This document shows, piece by piece, positions 9,135-18,970 of a DNA stretch of 64,000 bases; the stretch's first letter is position 1; every line of letters begins with the position of its first letter. The notes under the pieces were generated by a model. The model saw only the letters and a list, made by a program, of their open reading frames with translations. It searched no databases and was not told the DNA's origin. The DNA lies in contig KN805400.1 of assembly GCA_000818945.1 (NCBI GenBank), positions 194,385 through 258,384 of the forward strand, given 5' to 3'. The DNA is from Schizochytrium sp. CCTCC M209059. Taxonomy: Eukaryota; Sar; Bigyra; Thraustochytrida; Thraustochytriidae. Both the position numbers and the translations under genes were made by a program.

Positions 9135-10127
9135 CTAAGAGAGAGGACGGAATCGACGAGATGCCTTGAGGCGCTCGACCTGCTGCTTGTCCTGTTCGAA
9201 CTTGGCACGCAGTTCTGCCAGCTTGGACTTTTTGTGATCGCGTGTCTGGAACCGGTAAAAGTCTGTGAGCGGGCCCTTGGAGGATTTCTTTTTGCCCTTG
9301 CCATCCGTGATGCGACGACCTGCCTGATCTTTCGCAGGTACAGTTGTTGTCGGGTTTGCGCGTGCGCGCGAGCCCTTCTTGTACGAAACCATGGTAAACC
9401 CATCTTCGTCGGCCTGGTTTTCTTGTGCTTTGCGGAGTTCCTCGATTTCCTTTTCGAGCTCGGCAAAACGCTCCATATACGCTTCCGATGACTTTTTGAG
9501 GGAAGCGATACCCGGGCGCTCCGCATCGTACTGCCGCATCCATCGCGGCTTCTTCGTTTTGGAGGACTTGGTGTCGTGCTCGTCCGCGCCGTCTTTCTCC
9601 GATGTCCACGCCGAAGTCGCGTCCAGCGGGCCCTCTTTCGAGGACGCAGATGCACGCTCAAGAGCGCGCAAGGCCGCAGTTTTCATCGCAAAGCGGACTC
9701 TTGCAAATCGTGTGGTTCCTGAGGATCCCAGATCGACGGCCTCAACCTCGCCAAAGGCCTCAAACACCTTTCGTACGGCCTCTTGGGACCAAGCAACACC
9801 GACATTTGCGACAAAGAGCGTAGCGCCCTCGTCCTCTTCCTTTCCCTCGTCATCGTCGTCGTCATCGCTCGAAACGTCGCCAGCAGTGGCTCCGAACGTG
9901 GAAGCCTGCCCGGTGTTGTGCAGCTTAATGAACAGGTACTTGACGAGCCTCTTGCCTTCGGGTGTTTGCGCGAACTCGGCGCATGTCTGGCGTTTGCGCT
10001 TCTTGTTAGCCTTCTTACCCGAGCTCAGGTCTGCGCGCTCCGTAGCCTGCTCGCTCCACGTCTCGAGTTCCGCAGGCAACACGCTGCACAGGACCGGCAG
10101 TGGCACGAGGCCTCGAGTGGTCGCCAT
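9135..10127 (-). CDS. RRP7A: Ribosomal RNA-processing protein 7
   Basis: A 330-residue homologue of RRP7, a component of the small-subunit processome needed for 18S rRNA maturation in the nucleolus. A degenerate RRM-like domain begins around GATLFVANVGVAWSQEAVRK. The C-terminal RRP7 domain is clear: a predicted long helix with AELEKEIEEL, then LTDFYRFQ, and the final KFEQDKQQVERLKASRRF ahead of the terminal RPLS. An acidic run (SSDDDDDDEGKEEDEG) precedes the RRM. The frame is open for 47 codons upstream, but the ATG at 10127 (MATTRGLVPLP) gives a family-like N-terminus and was chosen. Confidence 0.9.
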   Translation of the reverse strand: MATTRGLVPLPVLCSVLPAELETWSEQATERADLSSGKKANKKRKRQTCAEFAQTPEGKRLVKYLFIKLHNTGQASTFGATAGDVSSDDDDDDEGKEEDEGATLFVANVGVAWSQEAVRKVFEAFGEVEAVDLGSSGTTRFARVRFAMKTAALRALERASASSKEGPLDATSAWTSEKDGADEHDTKSSKTKKPRWMRQYDAERPGIASLKKSSEAYMERFAELEKEIEELRKAQENQADEDGFTMVSYKKGSRARANPTTTVPAKDQAGRRITDGKGKKKSSKGPLTDFYRFQTRDHKKSKLAELRAKFEQDKQQVERLKASRRFRPLS

Positions 10128-11255
10128 GGCGCACTCCCTCGATGCTGCCGCGTCCGAACGCTCTTTCCGTGGACAGGAACACCTGGACGCAGAAGGCGCC
10201 CGCGCCAGCGCGCACCCAAAGCGCGCGAAGGGCAGGAAAGGCTCGTCGAGCGCGTTGTACGCGCGCAAAGACCCCCGACCGCACCACGCGAAGCGCTTCT
10301 GCTCTCTCCTCTCCTAAAGGACTCGCTGACTGGACGCGGCGCCGTAAATATCTTTTATAATAATGACACAATAATTTTACCATTCACATCAAAATACAAG
10401 GCACCGCGACACTCAGGACGCAACGATGGGACGCGGAGGAATTGTCCCGTTCTCTTCTTCGTCAAAAGCCGCGCGCAACTTGCTGAGCGAAAAGAAGGCT
10501 TCTTACGCCGTGTGCAGCGTGTTCACCGAAATGATAGTAGTGATAATCAATATCGGAGGTGATTGAGAAAGAGTCATGCGGGAGTGGTGCTTCGGACGAT
10601 TAACAGCCAAGAAGAAAAGCGAGAGGCAGTTGTGATGACGAAGTTGAAGTTTCTCTCCCAAGGCAAGACCCCAGTTTTACTAAAGGTGATCGACGATTCA
10701 TTCGAAATCACAGTCAGTCAGCAGCACCCTGCATCAACTTTCATCTTTCGCGCTGTAAAGTCATCTTTTCTAGGCGTACTTTTCTTTATTTACTTTCTTG
10801 TTTTACGATTTTTTTTTCAAAGAAAAAGAAGGAGACAATGTCGTGCTCAAGACTCGATATAAAGCCAGTATCTTCATGCTTCGTGGGGAAAATCAAGCCT
10901 TGAACACCAGTTCCGGCCAAAATGACCCTGTCTTGACGAAGCTAAGCATGAGAACGAGAAAGGGGCTTGTCTTAACTCTTTGGAGTTGCAGCAACGTTAT
11001 TTTTCTAACTTTCCATTCTCAATCTCATGAACATCCCTCTCCCGAGCATGCGCGCTACTCTCACGATCGAGGAAAACAAGTGTCTTCGGGGACGCTGTTA
11101 CATTCGTGCAAACAACTCTTAGGTTTTTTGTTTCCTCGACATGGAAAAAGTAAGCGATAGACCATGCATGGCCTCTATTAGACAAAGTGGAGCTTCGGCG
11201 GCTTGGGCAGCAACAATACAGCAAGGCAAAGTCATGCCGACAAGACTTTGGCCAG
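10128..11255. other. Divergent intergenic region, no gene seen
   Basis: About 1.1 kb between the starts of RRP7 (-) and the Gln-rich membrane protein (+). The half near RRP7 is GC-rich; the middle (about 10330-10900) is AT-rich, with a T-run near 10807-10818. Short open frames here lack plausible starts or composition. It probably holds both promoters. Confidence 0.45.
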
Positions 11256-14200
11256 ATGAGACGCAGCGCGGGCGATGAGGCCGGCGACGGCGAGGGACTG
11301 AGCGCCGGCGGGCAGTCGGCCGAAGGCTCGCTGTATTTTCTGCCAGACAACCTCATCGCCGACGAGGTGGCACCCTCGCAGGACAGCCAGCTTGGCCTGG
11401 AAACACATGCTACAATACCTTCGCCGAGAACATACTCAGGACCAAAGGAGACGACAGAGCAGCTGGGACGCTTGCGCTTGCCGCCTCCACGACCACTTCC
11501 TTCTCTTCAGCCGCAGCCGCAGCCGCAGCCGCAGCATCAACAGCATCAACAGCAACATCAACAACAGCAACAGCAGCTACAACAGCATCAGCAACATCAG
11601 AAACAGCACGTATTACCGCTGCAGCAGTCGCAGCACCAGCAGCTGCGTAACAAGAACCACCACCTCCTTATGCCAACAACAGAGCTTCAAGATGCATCGA
11701 CGCCAGGGCTACCGAGCCTCGATGCGACGGCATACCTAGGCCAGCAGCAGGAACACCATGTGCAACAGCCAAATCTTTTTGAAATGGGTGCCGTCTTTCG
11801 TCCCATAGCAACCGTACCGCCCGGCGGTGACCAAGATCAACATGCGGCCCCAAATTTTGGCGGCTTTTTGGGCCATGAGCAAGAGCAGAGTCTACAGCAA
11901 CAGCCACAACTTGATCAGCACGGCCATGTCATGCTGGAGGAGGAAGAGCCACGCTCGCGACGTAGTTCCAATGTGCTCGAGCTCCTTTCCGAGGCCATGC
12001 CAGACCACCACCTTCGTGCACCCTTTGTCACTGGCACGGAATCCTCGCTGCGCCCCACGGCGCAGGACTTTGAGCCACAATTTGCTCGGGCTGAGTCTCC
12101 ATTGCTTTCGCAGACCCAGTTTGGCGCGAGCAGCGCGTGGCAAGGGACCCCATTTACATTCGTGCCCACCTCTGAAACGCAGGATGGAAGGACGCCTTCC
12201 CCTCCGGCCCCGGAACAAGCGACGTCCCTACGGAGATCTCCTGCGAATTATTTTCGCAGCGCAAAGAGCCTCGTATCGGGCGCATTTCAGTCGAACATTT
12301 TCTCTCCGCGCAGTAGCTATCTTGGCGGATCGACTGACAATGGGGCTTTTGGAGATGGCTTTCACGTTTCTGTCGATACAACGGCCAATGTACCAAGTCA
12401 GCAAAAGTCGCCGGAACTCGAGAGCTCACAAAGCGCGAATGCCAGCAGCACGGGCACGTCAATGCCGGCTTTATCGGCGAGCGGAACGTCGTTTTCTCCG
12501 CCGCGAAAAGCTTCCGCTTCCTTCTTTCCATGGAGAGATGTTGGAACCAAGGGCAGCGTTGGTTCTGATCAGGATGTGCGACCGCGCACAAGTCCCAGTC
12601 CTGTACCAGGCGCTGGAACCGGGGCATCTTCGTCGTGGCCAAATCCGCCCGTTGGGCCCGGATCACCAGCTCATAAAAGTACGTCAGAGAGTACCCTCCC
12701 GGTCATGCCCAATACAAAGCAAACGGAGGGAAGGCCCACTCGTCCGCCTCGAACGCAGACTAGCTCCAGTCTCGCGAGCACCGGCAGAGAAAATGGAAGA
12801 TCAACTCCGGAGCCCTTGAAAATGCGAGGTGCAAGCAGAGGTGATAGTGTCGCTCCGTCTGGACGATCGTCCGGTAATGCAACTCGCCAGTCTTCACGTA
12901 ATGGCCGTCGGCACACTGCGCAAGGGACGCCAGGATACTCAGGACAGACGAGGTCTTCGCGCCACCCGCACCTCCGCCGCCGGGACAGCCCTCAGAGCCT
13001 CAACTCAGATCCTTCGGAGGCTTTATCGTCTGCGCAGGCATCGCCTCGTGGGCGACAACGTCAACATTCCGCGGACAGTGCCTTCTCCTTTGGTCATGGT
13101 AACACTGGCAAGAATCGAAAGGCTCGAGGAGGAGGAGCCTCAAGGCGCGAGCGACAGGACTCCGAGCCTCGCGTAACGCGGAGTAAGACGTGGACGGTGA
13201 ACGAGTCGCCGTCCAAATCTAGAGCTGCGGGATCCTCTTTAGGAGAAAAACCTCACCATCACCATCCCCACTCTTTTGCCGTAGATGTGGCGAAACACGA
13301 GGAGGCAGCAAATGAAAATGTTTGGGCTGTGCTGGATTCGAACGACGATGAAGCCGCGCCAGAGCTGGACGAGAACGATATGGTTCCGTCCGATGACGTC
13401 GGCGCAACAGATGTTGAATCCGAAAAGTCCAAAGCTCTTCCCAATACCTCAAGTGCAGCTGCTGCAAAGGGTGATAAAACTGATATTCTACCCCCTGCCA
13501 AAATCACGTTGGCGGGGGTGAATGCAGCACCGTCTGCATCTTCCCAACCGTCTCTTGATGAGCCCGGGCCAGCAAATACGGACAAAAAATTGGGCTCGGG
13601 GGGCCGTCGTTCCCGAAGCCGAAAACGCTCCTCCACGCATGTTCCCGCAGCAAGCTCGCATGCGACCAAGGTATCAGCAGACAGAAACGCTGCAAACGGT
13701 ACATCTCTTGATGCACAAAGCGCGAACGATAGCACTTCAAGACGGCGCGTTGCTCACTCTGCTGACGTCCGGGATGCAAATAATAAGGAAAGCAGCTCGT
13801 TGCATGACAAGACGCAAGGTACTTCTTTTCCACGCAAGGAGACGAGACAGGTGGAGGAGAAAGAAAAGCTGGCACCAGCAAGATCGCAGGAAAACCTGGA
13901 TGGTACGAGTATCAATTTGTGGCAACGCGTGTGCGAGATTGGAGCGTTCACGCAGGGCCGCGTAGTGGAGCTCTACGAGATTGGAATTCTTGGGACGCGG
14001 GCAAGTGCCCACGCTGGAATGCAAGGCGCCAAATACGTTTGTAGTCATGTGATTGGCTGTCACCAGCGTGCGGCTTCTGGGATCTTGGAGAGCGGCGAGG
14101 GTTTCCATGTTATGGTTTGTTATATTTTTCTACAGGCCTTTGCTCCCTTTGCAACGACAGTACTGGCAAGCACAGCGCCATGGGCTCATATTTGCCTGTG

Positions 14201-14537
14201 GTACGCGTTTCTGGCGCAGTATCTCTGCCTGAACGAAACTCGGCGTGCTACTATTTTTCAGTTCGTGCTTCCTGTGTTCTTTGTTCTCGAGGGCGTGTCC
14301 CGGCCTTCGTATCTGCTCGTATTGGCGCCTGCGGAGCTCCTCATGCTAGCGTTTTGCATTCTCATTCTCCGCGACGATCGTCTACGCTTCAACCTCCGTT
14401 TGCTTATGACGGTTTCCGGTCATATTATCATGGCGCTCACGGTGGGTGACTATTTTCTCGTGCAATGGTTTCTTGTGGTGTCTCAGCTCGACTTTCTCGC
14501 CTCCACTTCTTTGAGAAAACTCGTTTCGCCGCCTTGA
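11256..14537 (+). CDS. Large Gln/Ser-rich protein with C-terminal multi-pass membrane domain
   Basis: 1093 residues, function not recognised. The first ~900 residues are low-complexity: a CAG/CAA-encoded Gln/His tract (genomic 11515-11640), long Ser/Pro/Arg-rich regions and a basic GGRRSRSRKRSS patch. After residue ~890 the composition changes. An amphipathic segment (NLWQRVCEIGAFTQGRVVELYEIG) is followed by about five hydrophobic helices, including one around GFHVMVCYIFLQAF, one around FQFVLPVFFVLEGV, one around LLVLAPAELLMLAFCILIL and one around IIMALTVGDYFLVQWFLVV. It is probably an integral membrane protein with a very long disordered cytosolic N-terminus. 11256 is the first ATG; the frame stays open upstream without one. 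Confidence 0.7.
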   Translation: MRRSAGDEAGDGEGLSAGGQSAEGSLYFLPDNLIADEVAPSQDSQLGLETHATIPSPRTYSGPKETTEQLGRLRLPPPRPLPSLQPQPQPQPQHQQHQQQHQQQQQQLQQHQQHQKQHVLPLQQSQHQQLRNKNHHLLMPTTELQDASTPGLPSLDATAYLGQQQEHHVQQPNLFEMGAVFRPIATVPPGGDQDQHAAPNFGGFLGHEQEQSLQQQPQLDQHGHVMLEEEEPRSRRSSNVLELLSEAMPDHHLRAPFVTGTESSLRPTAQDFEPQFARAESPLLSQTQFGASSAWQGTPFTFVPTSETQDGRTPSPPAPEQATSLRRSPANYFRSAKSLVSGAFQSNIFSPRSSYLGGSTDNGAFGDGFHVSVDTTANVPSQQKSPELESSQSANASSTGTSMPALSASGTSFSPPRKASASFFPWRDVGTKGSVGSDQDVRPRTSPSPVPGAGTGASSSWPNPPVGPGSPAHKSTSESTLPVMPNTKQTEGRPTRPPRTQTSSSLASTGRENGRSTPEPLKMRGASRGDSVAPSGRSSGNATRQSSRNGRRHTAQGTPGYSGQTRSSRHPHLRRRDSPQSLNSDPSEALSSAQASPRGRQRQHSADSAFSFGHGNTGKNRKARGGGASRRERQDSEPRVTRSKTWTVNESPSKSRAAGSSLGEKPHHHHPHSFAVDVAKHEEAANENVWAVLDSNDDEAAPELDENDMVPSDDVGATDVESEKSKALPNTSSAAAAKGDKTDILPPAKITLAGVNAAPSASSQPSLDEPGPANTDKKLGSGGRRSRSRKRSSTHVPAASSHATKVSADRNAANGTSLDAQSANDSTSRRRVAHSADVRDANNKESSSLHDKTQGTSFPRKETRQVEEKEKLAPARSQENLDGTSINLWQRVCEIGAFTQGRVVELYEIGILGTRASAHAGMQGAKYVCSHVIGCHQRAASGILESGEGFHVMVCYIFLQAFAPFATTVLASTAPWAHICLWYAFLAQYLCLNETRRATIFQFVLPVFFVLEGVSRPSYLLVLAPAELLMLAFCILILRDDRLRFNLRLLMTVSGHIIMALTVGDYFLVQWFLVVSQLDFLASTSLRKLVSPP
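11515..11645 (+). repeat. CAG/CAA-rich (polyGln) coding tract
   Basis: Interrupted CAG, CAA and CAT codons encoding a Gln/His-rich stretch inside the large membrane-protein gene. It begins with CAGCCG units and becomes CAACAGCAT-like. Mixed synonymous codons suggest protein-level constraint or old expansion rather than recent slippage of a pure triplet. Confidence 0.9.
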
Positions 14538-15199
14538 GCCATTTTCCCAATAGCACACTGAAATGCAGCATGCGGCGGGCGAATGACTTATCTCATCTTT
14601 CATTCTTTTTACTGTTTTTGGTGCGAAAAGCCTTTGTGCGCAGCTGCGCTTTAGGTACGTACTACACCTTGCAAAACTCTCGTTTTCCTTTTTGTTCTCG
14701 ACGCGAGCAGTCATGCCGGTTACCCCCCCGGCTCCAAACAAACAAACAAAGGATCCCCAACATCCCCTCCCTTCCCCTTCCCTCCCCGCCCGCCACCTCT
14801 CGCTCCTCTCCCCTCCCNNNNNNNNNNNNNNNNNNNNNNNNNNNNNNNNNNNNNNNNNNNNNNNNNNNNNNNNNNNNNNNNNNNNNNNNNNNNNNNNNNN
14901 NNNNNNNNNNNNNNNNNNNNNNNNNNNNNNNNNNNNNNNNNNNNNNNNNNNNNNNNNNNNNNNNNNNNNNNNNNNNNNNNNNNNNNNNNNNNNNNNNNNN
15001 NNNNNNNNNNNNNNNNNNNNNNNNNNNNNNNNNNNNNNNNNNNNNNNNNNNNNNNNNNNNNNNNNNNNNNNNNNNNNNNNNNNNNNNNNNNNNNNNNNNN
15101 NNNNNNNNNNNNNNNNNNNNNNNNNNNNNNNNNNNNNNNNNNNNNNNNNNNNNNNNNNNNNNNNNNNNNNNNNNNNNNNNNNNNNNNNNNNNNNNNNNN
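14538..15199. other. Intergenic region ending in an assembly gap (N 14818-15199)
   Basis: 382 unknown bases follow a pyrimidine-rich, C-run-containing stretch (14720-14817: ccccccgg, cccctcccttcccctt). The flank is the kind of sequence that stops polymerases and short-read assembly. The true 5' end of the downstream TTL-family gene probably lies in or next to the gap. Nothing else is recognisable. Confidence 0.95.
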
Positions 15200-15425
15200 G
15201 CTGGCCCTGGTCTCTCTCTTGATCGTGATCCATGCCCTCCACGCCTCAAGTCTCCCGGTTGGAGGCGCGGGCGAGAGCGGAGGCGTGAGCCACGGCAAGG
15301 GCGACGCGGCGAAGGCAATACCTGCCGCTGTTGAGACGCTGCCGCCCCTCGAGCGCCTGCAGCGCGACCTTGGCGGCTTCGGACGCGCCGTGAGCGGGGA
15401 GAGCAAGACCCTGCGGAAAGTGGGC

Positions 15426-17099
15426 ATGGAGACGACGGATGTGGGGTCCTTGTCTGCCTCCAGTCTCACGCGGGTATTGACGCGCATGGAGACAGGTATG
15501 AATGAAGGGTGGAACCAAACCGAAGTCAAGGTGCAGCCTCTGGGCCAAACAGGCTACGTCAATCGAGACCTTCCCGTCTACAAGGACGGGTTCTCCCGCG
15601 AGGACATGACTGTCCTACCAAGGGTCAAGGAGGGCATCTATTCAGTATCGCAGCTGCGCGGGAGCACATACAATGTGATCGCGTGTCTCTCGTTCAATAC
15701 AGACCACTGCTTCGACCCCAAAGAGTTTGTTTCCATTGGCAAGACGCGCAAAGTCAATCGCATCCAGGCCCTGCGCGACGTTTTGTGGAGCAAGCACAAA
15801 TTTTGCCGTACCATTTCCGGTGCAACGGAAGGCATTCAGGACCAGGACCTTTTGTCGTTTACATTTCCTTGCTGGGTTATGCCCGCAGACTACTCATCGA
15901 TGATGAAGTTCGCTCGCGACAACGATGTGAACCGTTTCATCAGCAAGCCGCGTTCGCTTGGCGCGGGCATGGGCATCTACGTCGTCGACAGTCGCGAGGC
16001 GCTCGAGAACGAGCGTCTCACGCAAAACGTTGTGCAGACATATTTGGATGATCCGCATCTCATCCGCAAGCCGGACATCAACGGCACAGTGGCGAATTTC
16101 AAGTGGGACATGCGCTCGTATGTGCTGTGCACATCGGTCTACCCTCTGCGAGCCTACGTGTACAATCGAGGACTCGTCAGAATCAGTACGAGTGAATACA
16201 CTTCAGACTGCAAGAACCACAAGGAGGCATGCCTCACGAATACGTCCATCAACAAGAAAACGAAGGGCGCCAAGCTCAAGGACATCACGTGGTCTTTCAA
16301 GAAGCTTAGCGAGTATCTTGCGGAGAACAATCAGGTCGATTTCCATCGCGATGTGTTCCCGCGCATGCAGCGAGCCATTGGTATGGCGCTGCTCTCGGGC
16401 GAGGCTGAGTTTCTTCGGCACATGGAGCCCGACGGCTTTCATTGCGAGAATTGTTATCAACTGCTCGGGGTAGATTTGCTTTTTGATGCTTCGCTCGAGC
16501 CTCGCGTGGTCGAGATTAATGGCGAACCGAGTCTGCGTCTCACCGGTAACGGTAAGACGCACTACGATTTCACCAAGCGATACATGGCGCGCGATTTGGT
16601 TTCTCTTGTTTTTAATCAAGAGTCTGTCGCCGCAAAGCTCTCACCGCGTTTGGTTAAGTGGGCGCAAGCTGTGGGCGGCAAAGGCGCCGACTCTGTTCTG
16701 GGCGCCGACCACGTTCAGTACGCACTTGCAACATTCCGCGAACATGCCCGTTTGGGTGGTTTTCGACCTGTGTACCCGCACGCGGCTAGCGCGGAATCAT
16801 ATGGGCGTTTCTTGCGCCACTTGCGCGATACTGAAGCTGCCAAGACCCCGGTGGATCCTAAGGCGGCTCATGCAGATGGCCGTCGTTTCCGGATACACCA
16901 AATCATAACCCTTTTGCAAGACTCCAAGGCTCTTGCGGATATTACGCCCGAAATGGCTGCGCCTCCCAAGACAGATAGCTCTTCTACATCGACGCGAAAG
17001 CGAAAGTCTAGCGCAGCAACCTCGGGCACGGAAGCGGTCTCGTCTCCAAAGCTTCGCGCGCCATCGGCAACAAGTTCTGATGTTGATGATGAATTCTGA
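15426..17099 (+). CDS. Tubulin-tyrosine-ligase family (TTLL) enzyme, 5' end uncertain
   Basis: 557 residues from the first ATG. TTLL enzymes use ATP to attach amino acids (Tyr, Glu or Gly) to tubulin tails, marking axonemal and other stable microtubules. The ATP-grasp-like TTL domain is clear: FISKPRSLGAGMGIYVV (nucleotide-binding strand and loop), then FKWDMRSYVLCTSVYPLRAY, and near the end NCYQLLGVDLLFDASLEPR followed by VVEINGEPSL (metal-binding Glu/Asn). The C-terminal ~90 residues are Ser/Lys-rich. Glu/Tyr/Gly specificity cannot be read. The frame is open from 15426 back to the gap edge at 15200, and the stretch next to the gap is hydrophobic. The real start may therefore be inside the gap and the protein longer. 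Confidence 0.85.
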   Translation: METTDVGSLSASSLTRVLTRMETGMNEGWNQTEVKVQPLGQTGYVNRDLPVYKDGFSREDMTVLPRVKEGIYSVSQLRGSTYNVIACLSFNTDHCFDPKEFVSIGKTRKVNRIQALRDVLWSKHKFCRTISGATEGIQDQDLLSFTFPCWVMPADYSSMMKFARDNDVNRFISKPRSLGAGMGIYVVDSREALENERLTQNVVQTYLDDPHLIRKPDINGTVANFKWDMRSYVLCTSVYPLRAYVYNRGLVRISTSEYTSDCKNHKEACLTNTSINKKTKGAKLKDITWSFKKLSEYLAENNQVDFHRDVFPRMQRAIGMALLSGEAEFLRHMEPDGFHCENCYQLLGVDLLFDASLEPRVVEINGEPSLRLTGNGKTHYDFTKRYMARDLVSLVFNQESVAAKLSPRLVKWAQAVGGKGADSVLGADHVQYALATFREHARLGGFRPVYPHAASAESYGRFLRHLRDTEAAKTPVDPKAAHADGRRFRIHQIITLLQDSKALADITPEMAAPPKTDSSSTSTRKRKSSAATSGTEAVSSPKLRAPSATSSDVDDEF

Positions 17100-17377
17100 T
17101 TTACAGCTTGATTTACAAACGTAACTGTTACTCAACTTCTGCAATGTGGTCTCCGGCTGCTGCGGTCTCCTGCTGCTGACCATTCTTGTATTCTGTTTGT
17201 AGCGGCCTCGTGGACCATGAAGTGCGCGCGCCAATGTATACTCGAGAAGACCGGCGAAAAGTAGTTTGTTGGGAGTGTACGTAGTAACCACAAAATCTGT
17301 TTGATCAATCGGAATGGAAAAAATATCTTTTGCTCTACGCAACGAAGCAGTTGGAGCACCTGATTCAAACGCGATCG

Positions 17378-18970
17378 ATGTTGCAGACCTGCTTTACGGC
17401 ACGCTGCAGTGCGCTGCGCAGAACGTGCGGATCGAGGTTTCCAGCGCGCCTACGCCCCGGCCTGTCCTTGCAACCTCGCCTGCCCGCCGCGCGACCCTCG
17501 TTTCAACGAGAAATGAGCTCCTCGTCGTCCCAAACGGGCGGGGCGGCCTCGTTCGCGCAGCAATTTCTTCGCTTCGTGGACGGGTCGCCGACGCCATTTC
17601 ACTGCGTAGCGCAGACGGTAAAGCGCCTGGAAAGCTGCGGATTCACCCGTCTGCGCGAAGACTCGCACTGGGCGAACGCAGTCAAGCCCAACGGTCGGTA
17701 TTTTTTTACGCGCAACGCAAGCACAATCGTCGCCTTTACCGTCGGAGGACAATACCAAGCCGGAAACCCGTTCAAGGTAGTAGGCGCCCACACGGACAGC
17801 CCCGCACTCAAGGTAAAACCCGTCTCGCGCCGCGAAAAGAGTGGCTACCTCCAAGTTGGCGTGGAATGTTATGGCGGTGGTCTGTGGCATACCTGGTTTG
17901 ATCGGGACCTCGGCGTGGCGGGTCGCGCGATCGTGCGAACTGCGGAAGGCAAATACAAGGAGGAGCTGGTACACATCAAAAAGCCCGTGCTTCGCGTTCC
18001 GAACTTGGCCATTCACTTGCAAACTGCCGCAGAGCGCAGTGCGTTCCAATACAACAAGGAAGACCACTTGACACCCATTCTTGGTGTGGCGAACGAGACG
18101 CTCAATAGCGTGAAGAAGGAGGACACCGCAGAGGATGGTGCGGCGGGGGCGAGCGGACCTGCACCTGACAAGCGCCATGCGCCTCAATTTTTGGCACTCC
18201 TCGCAGCTGAAATTGGCTGCAAGCCCGAGGATATTGTCGATCTGGAACTCACCCTTGCCGACACGCAAGGCGCGGCCATTGGTGGGCTTGACGATGCCTT
18301 CATCTTCAGTCCCCGTCTCGACAATCAGATGCATTGCTTTACGAGTATTGAAGCACTCGCAGAATATGCTACTGAGGACAACATTGCTGCCGATACGGCT
18401 GTGACGATTGTGGCCCTCTTCGACCATGAAGAGTGCGGTTCGCAGAGCAACGTTGGTGCTGGCTCACCCATTATGCGCGATACCATGGAGCGGATTTCGG
18501 GTTGTTTTACAGAAGCAAGCGATCTTGAGTCCCATCGCATTGCGCTCGCCAAAAGCTTTGTCATCTCCGCTGATGGTGCGCACGCCGTCCATCCGAATTA
18601 CGCGAGCAAGCACGAAATGAATCACGCTCCGAAGATGAACGGAGGTACCGTCATTAAGATCAACGATAACCAAAGGTACACCACCACGGGGGTAACGGGA
18701 TTCTTTATTCGCGAGCTCGCGCGTCGCGCCAACGTGCCCATTCAGGAATTTGTTGTGCGGAACGACTGCCCATGTGGAAGCACAATCGGTCCCATGATTG
18801 CGGCGCTTACCGGCTGCAGGGCCGTTGATCTTGGCGTGGCACAGCTTTCCATGCACAGCTGCCGAGAGCAGTGCGCGGTCGAGGATCTCTTTACCAACTA
18901 TCAACTGCTCAACCATTTCTTTACGGACGGTGTGGCAGTCCTCAATTGTCTCGAGCGTTCGGAGCTATAA
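17378..18970 (+). CDS. DNPEP: Aspartyl aminopeptidase (M18), with mitochondrial-type leader
   Basis: M18 metallopeptidase that removes N-terminal Asp or Glu from peptides using two zinc ions. Clear motifs: GAHTDSPALKVKP (metal His and Asp), the FDHEECGSQS segment (catalytic Glu pair), SADGAHAVHPNY, and near the end CPCGSTIGPM followed by SMHSCREQCAV (metal His). The ATG at 17513 gives a 485-residue protein close to the usual ~475. An in-frame ATG at 17378 adds 45 residues with many Arg, hydroxylated and Ala/Leu residues and no acidic residue until just before the second Met, a typical mitochondrial presequence. I give the long form and suspect both starts are used. The frame stays open further upstream without another ATG. 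Confidence 0.93.
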   Translation: MLQTCFTARCSALRRTCGSRFPARLRPGLSLQPRLPAARPSFQREMSSSSSQTGGAASFAQQFLRFVDGSPTPFHCVAQTVKRLESCGFTRLREDSHWANAVKPNGRYFFTRNASTIVAFTVGGQYQAGNPFKVVGAHTDSPALKVKPVSRREKSGYLQVGVECYGGGLWHTWFDRDLGVAGRAIVRTAEGKYKEELVHIKKPVLRVPNLAIHLQTAAERSAFQYNKEDHLTPILGVANETLNSVKKEDTAEDGAAGASGPAPDKRHAPQFLALLAAEIGCKPEDIVDLELTLADTQGAAIGGLDDAFIFSPRLDNQMHCFTSIEALAEYATEDNIAADTAVTIVALFDHEECGSQSNVGAGSPIMRDTMERISGCFTEASDLESHRIALAKSFVISADGAHAVHPNYASKHEMNHAPKMNGGTVIKINDNQRYTTTGVTGFFIRELARRANVPIQEFVVRNDCPCGSTIGPMIAALTGCRAVDLGVAQLSMHSCREQCAVEDLFTNYQLLNHFFTDGVAVLNCLERSEL

